From the NCBI GenBank assembly GCA_900556625.1, contig USPQ01000131.1, forward strand, positions 1 to 5,472: 5,472 nucleotides of DNA. The letters are read 5' to 3'. The notes beneath the pieces are model-generated. The model saw nothing but the letters and a program-made list of their open reading frames with translations. It did no database searches and was not told the origin of the DNA. The stretch is from an uncultured Bacteroides sp. Lineage in GTDB: Bacteria > Bacteroidota > Bacteroidia > Bacteroidales > Bacteroidaceae. Shown piece after piece: positions 4,311 through 5,472 of the stretch; the stretch's first letter is position 1; each line of letters opens with the position of its first letter. The position numbers and the translations under genes were made by a program.

Positions 4311-4574
4311 ATGGATGAAGACAACATTATAACTTTGAATGATGAGAATGGGAACGAAGTTGAATTTGAATTTCTTGACTTAATACCGTATCGCCAGAAC
4401 GAATATGTTGTCCTGCTTCCTATTGGAGATTCGGATGGGCAAGTTGTTATTTTGCAGCTGAAAGAAATTGACGATGAAACAGAAGAATATGTTGGTGTTG
4501 AAAACGAATTTGTGTTAGAGACTGTCTTTGCTCTGTTCAAAGAGCGAAACAAAGATTTCTTTACATTTGAGTAA
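4311..4574 (+). CDS. DUF1292-type small acidic protein
   Basis: The protein has 87 residues from ATG 4311, with AAAAGGA (4296-4302) eight bases upstream and 16 bases after the previous stop. The opening, IITLNDENGNEVEFEFLDLI, followed by QNEYVVLLP, VVILQLKEIDDETEEY and a closing VFALFKERN helix, is the signature of the DUF1292 (YrzB-like) family of roughly 90-residue Firmicute proteins of unknown function. Chromosomal members usually sit beside housekeeping genes. This copy lies in a toxin cluster, so it was probably recruited, either as an immunity protein or an accessory factor. It is strongly acidic (over 25% Asp/Glu), which is common in immunity proteins and in DUF1292 alike, so charge does not decide. 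Confidence 0.85.
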   Translation: MDEDNIITLNDENGNEVEFEFLDLIPYRQNEYVVLLPIGDSDGQVVILQLKEIDDETEEYVGVENEFVLETVFALFKERNKDFFTFE

Positions 4575-4623
4575 TTAAACAATGCAAGCTCAAACCAACA
4601 ACACGATAAAAGGGGGGTGCATT

Positions 4624-5472
4624 ATGGATATTTGGCATCGTGTAGGCAGAATTGTTCGCTTCTCAAACTTAGGAACTCTTCTGTTCTTTACTCTTAATAT
4701 TCTGCTGATTGTTGCTGTGTTCGGTTCGTCAGGAAGCATTGTTGAACTGATTTGTATTTACTTTTTCACAGTAGCTATCAGCTTATCCCCATTAGGCGAA
4801 ATGTGCCTGGCTGCCTTCGCAGGAGCAAGCGATATAAAAAGAGTAGATATAAAACTTCGAGTTGTCCCGCTGGTTCAATATGTTTTAGATAAAGCAAAAG
4901 AGAACACATCATACTGTCCTAAAAAAGTGAAAGTGAAGATTATCCATGATCCTGCTCCAAATGCATTTGCTCTAGGTAGGCAAACACTATGCATAACTGA
5001 CGGATTGCTTTTACTCTCCGATGATATGATACTTGGAATTCTCGCCCATGAGATCGGACATCTCTCATACGGACATACTGTTATCCAATTATTGATTGGC
5101 GGGGGCAATATATTTATATCCGGGTGCCTCCTGTTAATCAAAATATCCTACTGGATTTTTTCTGCAATCATGGGGCTGTTCGCAATATGCTCTCGTAGTG
5201 GTGTAATGGGTATAATTACCGCAGTTTTCGCAGGAATATCAACAGCACTTTCTTGGTTATGGGTAAAGTTCTGTATGCTTTTTCTGATGTGGTCTATGAG
5301 ACAAAATGAGTATCTGGCTGATGAATTTGCTTATAAAATTGGTTTTGGTCTTGAATTAGCGACGGTATTAGACCAACATATCTCAGATGTTCCGCATGAT
5401 GGTTTTCTCAGTGCAATATACTCAACTCATCCATGCAACGATGATAGGGTTGCAGCATTGCAAAATTTAGGT
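4624..5472 (+). CDS. M48-family (HtpX/Ste24-like) membrane zinc metallopeptidase, cut by right window edge
   Basis: From ATG 4624, with GGGGGGTG (4611-4618) upstream, 283 codons are open to the window end. Two hydrophobic segments (about 16-33 and 39-57) precede a cytosolic-looking domain. The zinc motif HEIGH is at residues 142-146, within ILAHEIGHLSYGH. Further membrane segments follow (about 153-173, 177-189 and 194-222), and then NEYLADEFA supplies the third ligand E229. The HPxxxxRxAAL element (H269, R275) is typical of M48 peptidases. Catalytic residues are intact. M48 enzymes such as HtpX degrade misfolded membrane proteins. The low match of its N-terminal part to housekeeping HtpX as I know it, and its place 49 bases after the DUF1292 gene, suggest a cluster-specific role such as processing an exported toxin or protecting the membrane. 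The missing C-terminus is probably short. Confidence 0.88.
   Translation, partial: MDIWHRVGRIVRFSNLGTLLFFTLNILLIVAVFGSSGSIVELICIYFFTVAISLSPLGEMCLAAFAGASDIKRVDIKLRVVPLVQYVLDKAKENTSYCPKKVKVKIIHDPAPNAFALGRQTLCITDGLLLLSDDMILGILAHEIGHLSYGHTVIQLLIGGGNIFISGCLLLIKISYWIFSAIMGLFAICSRSGVMGIITAVFAGISTALSWLWVKFCMLFLMWSMRQNEYLADEFAYKIGFGLELATVLDQHISDVPHDGFLSAIYSTHPCNDDRVAALQNLG

Noticed and set aside
4875..5141. Minus-strand ORF inside the M48 gene
   Set aside because: It is antisense to a gene with an intact HEIGH motif, and its proline/serine-rich product has no supporting signal.
1..5472. CRISPR array, tRNA or rRNA genes, complete insertion sequence
   Set aside because: No regularly spaced short repeats, no cloverleaf or rRNA sequence I recognise, and no transposase reading frame on either strand.

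Overview
The window looks like accessory, mobile DNA from a low-GC Gram-positive bacterium (Bacillota). A gut clostridial or streptococcal/enterococcal host carrying an integrative element, genomic island or plasmid would fit. The evidence is the 3' end of an erm(B) macrolide-resistance gene, broken pieces of the epsilon-zeta toxin-antitoxin module known from Gram-positive plasmids such as pSM19035, strong AGGAGG-type ribosome binding sites, and paired toxins with a WXG100-like N-terminus, a hallmark of Firmicute type VII (ESX) secretion. The species cannot be read from the sequence.

Layout. (1) 1-1650 is a rearranged resistance/plasmid-maintenance remnant. It starts with the last codons and stop of erm(B), followed immediately by epsilon antitoxin lacking its N-terminus. 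Next is a frameshifted 5' piece of zeta toxin that ends just after the P-loop. An intact small P-loop kinase gene (462-1007) and a GC-rich non-coding segment with large nested inverted repeats (about 1030-1156) occupy the place of the zeta midsection. The zeta 3' piece (1297-1597, also frameshifted) follows, and a strong intrinsic terminator (1611-1650) closes the block. The antitoxin and toxin are therefore both dead. (2) 1651-2088 has no convincing intact gene. It holds a large imperfect hairpin (1785-1830), a very short ORF that may be the start of a lost mobilisation gene, an orphan C-terminal peptide (to 2015) and a second hairpin (2032-2057). (3) 2101 to the right edge is a co-directional, tightly spaced cluster: two tandem toxin-like genes, two small acidic proteins (one of the DUF1292 type) and an HtpX-like M48 membrane metallopeptidase cut by the window edge.

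How the genes may work together. The two large proteins share about 73% identity over their first 91 residues and then differ completely. The first ends in a ParB/sulfiredoxin-like DGRHR module. The second carries an HExxH zinc-peptidase site with a candidate downstream glutamate ligand. This is the classic shape of polymorphic toxins: one export module with interchangeable warheads. No immunity gene lies between them, so the two small proteins that follow are the natural immunity, chaperone or adaptor candidates. The membrane peptidase may be part of the same transcription unit. This cluster is the most interesting content of the window. Export by a type VII system is inferred, since no secretion machinery gene is visible here.
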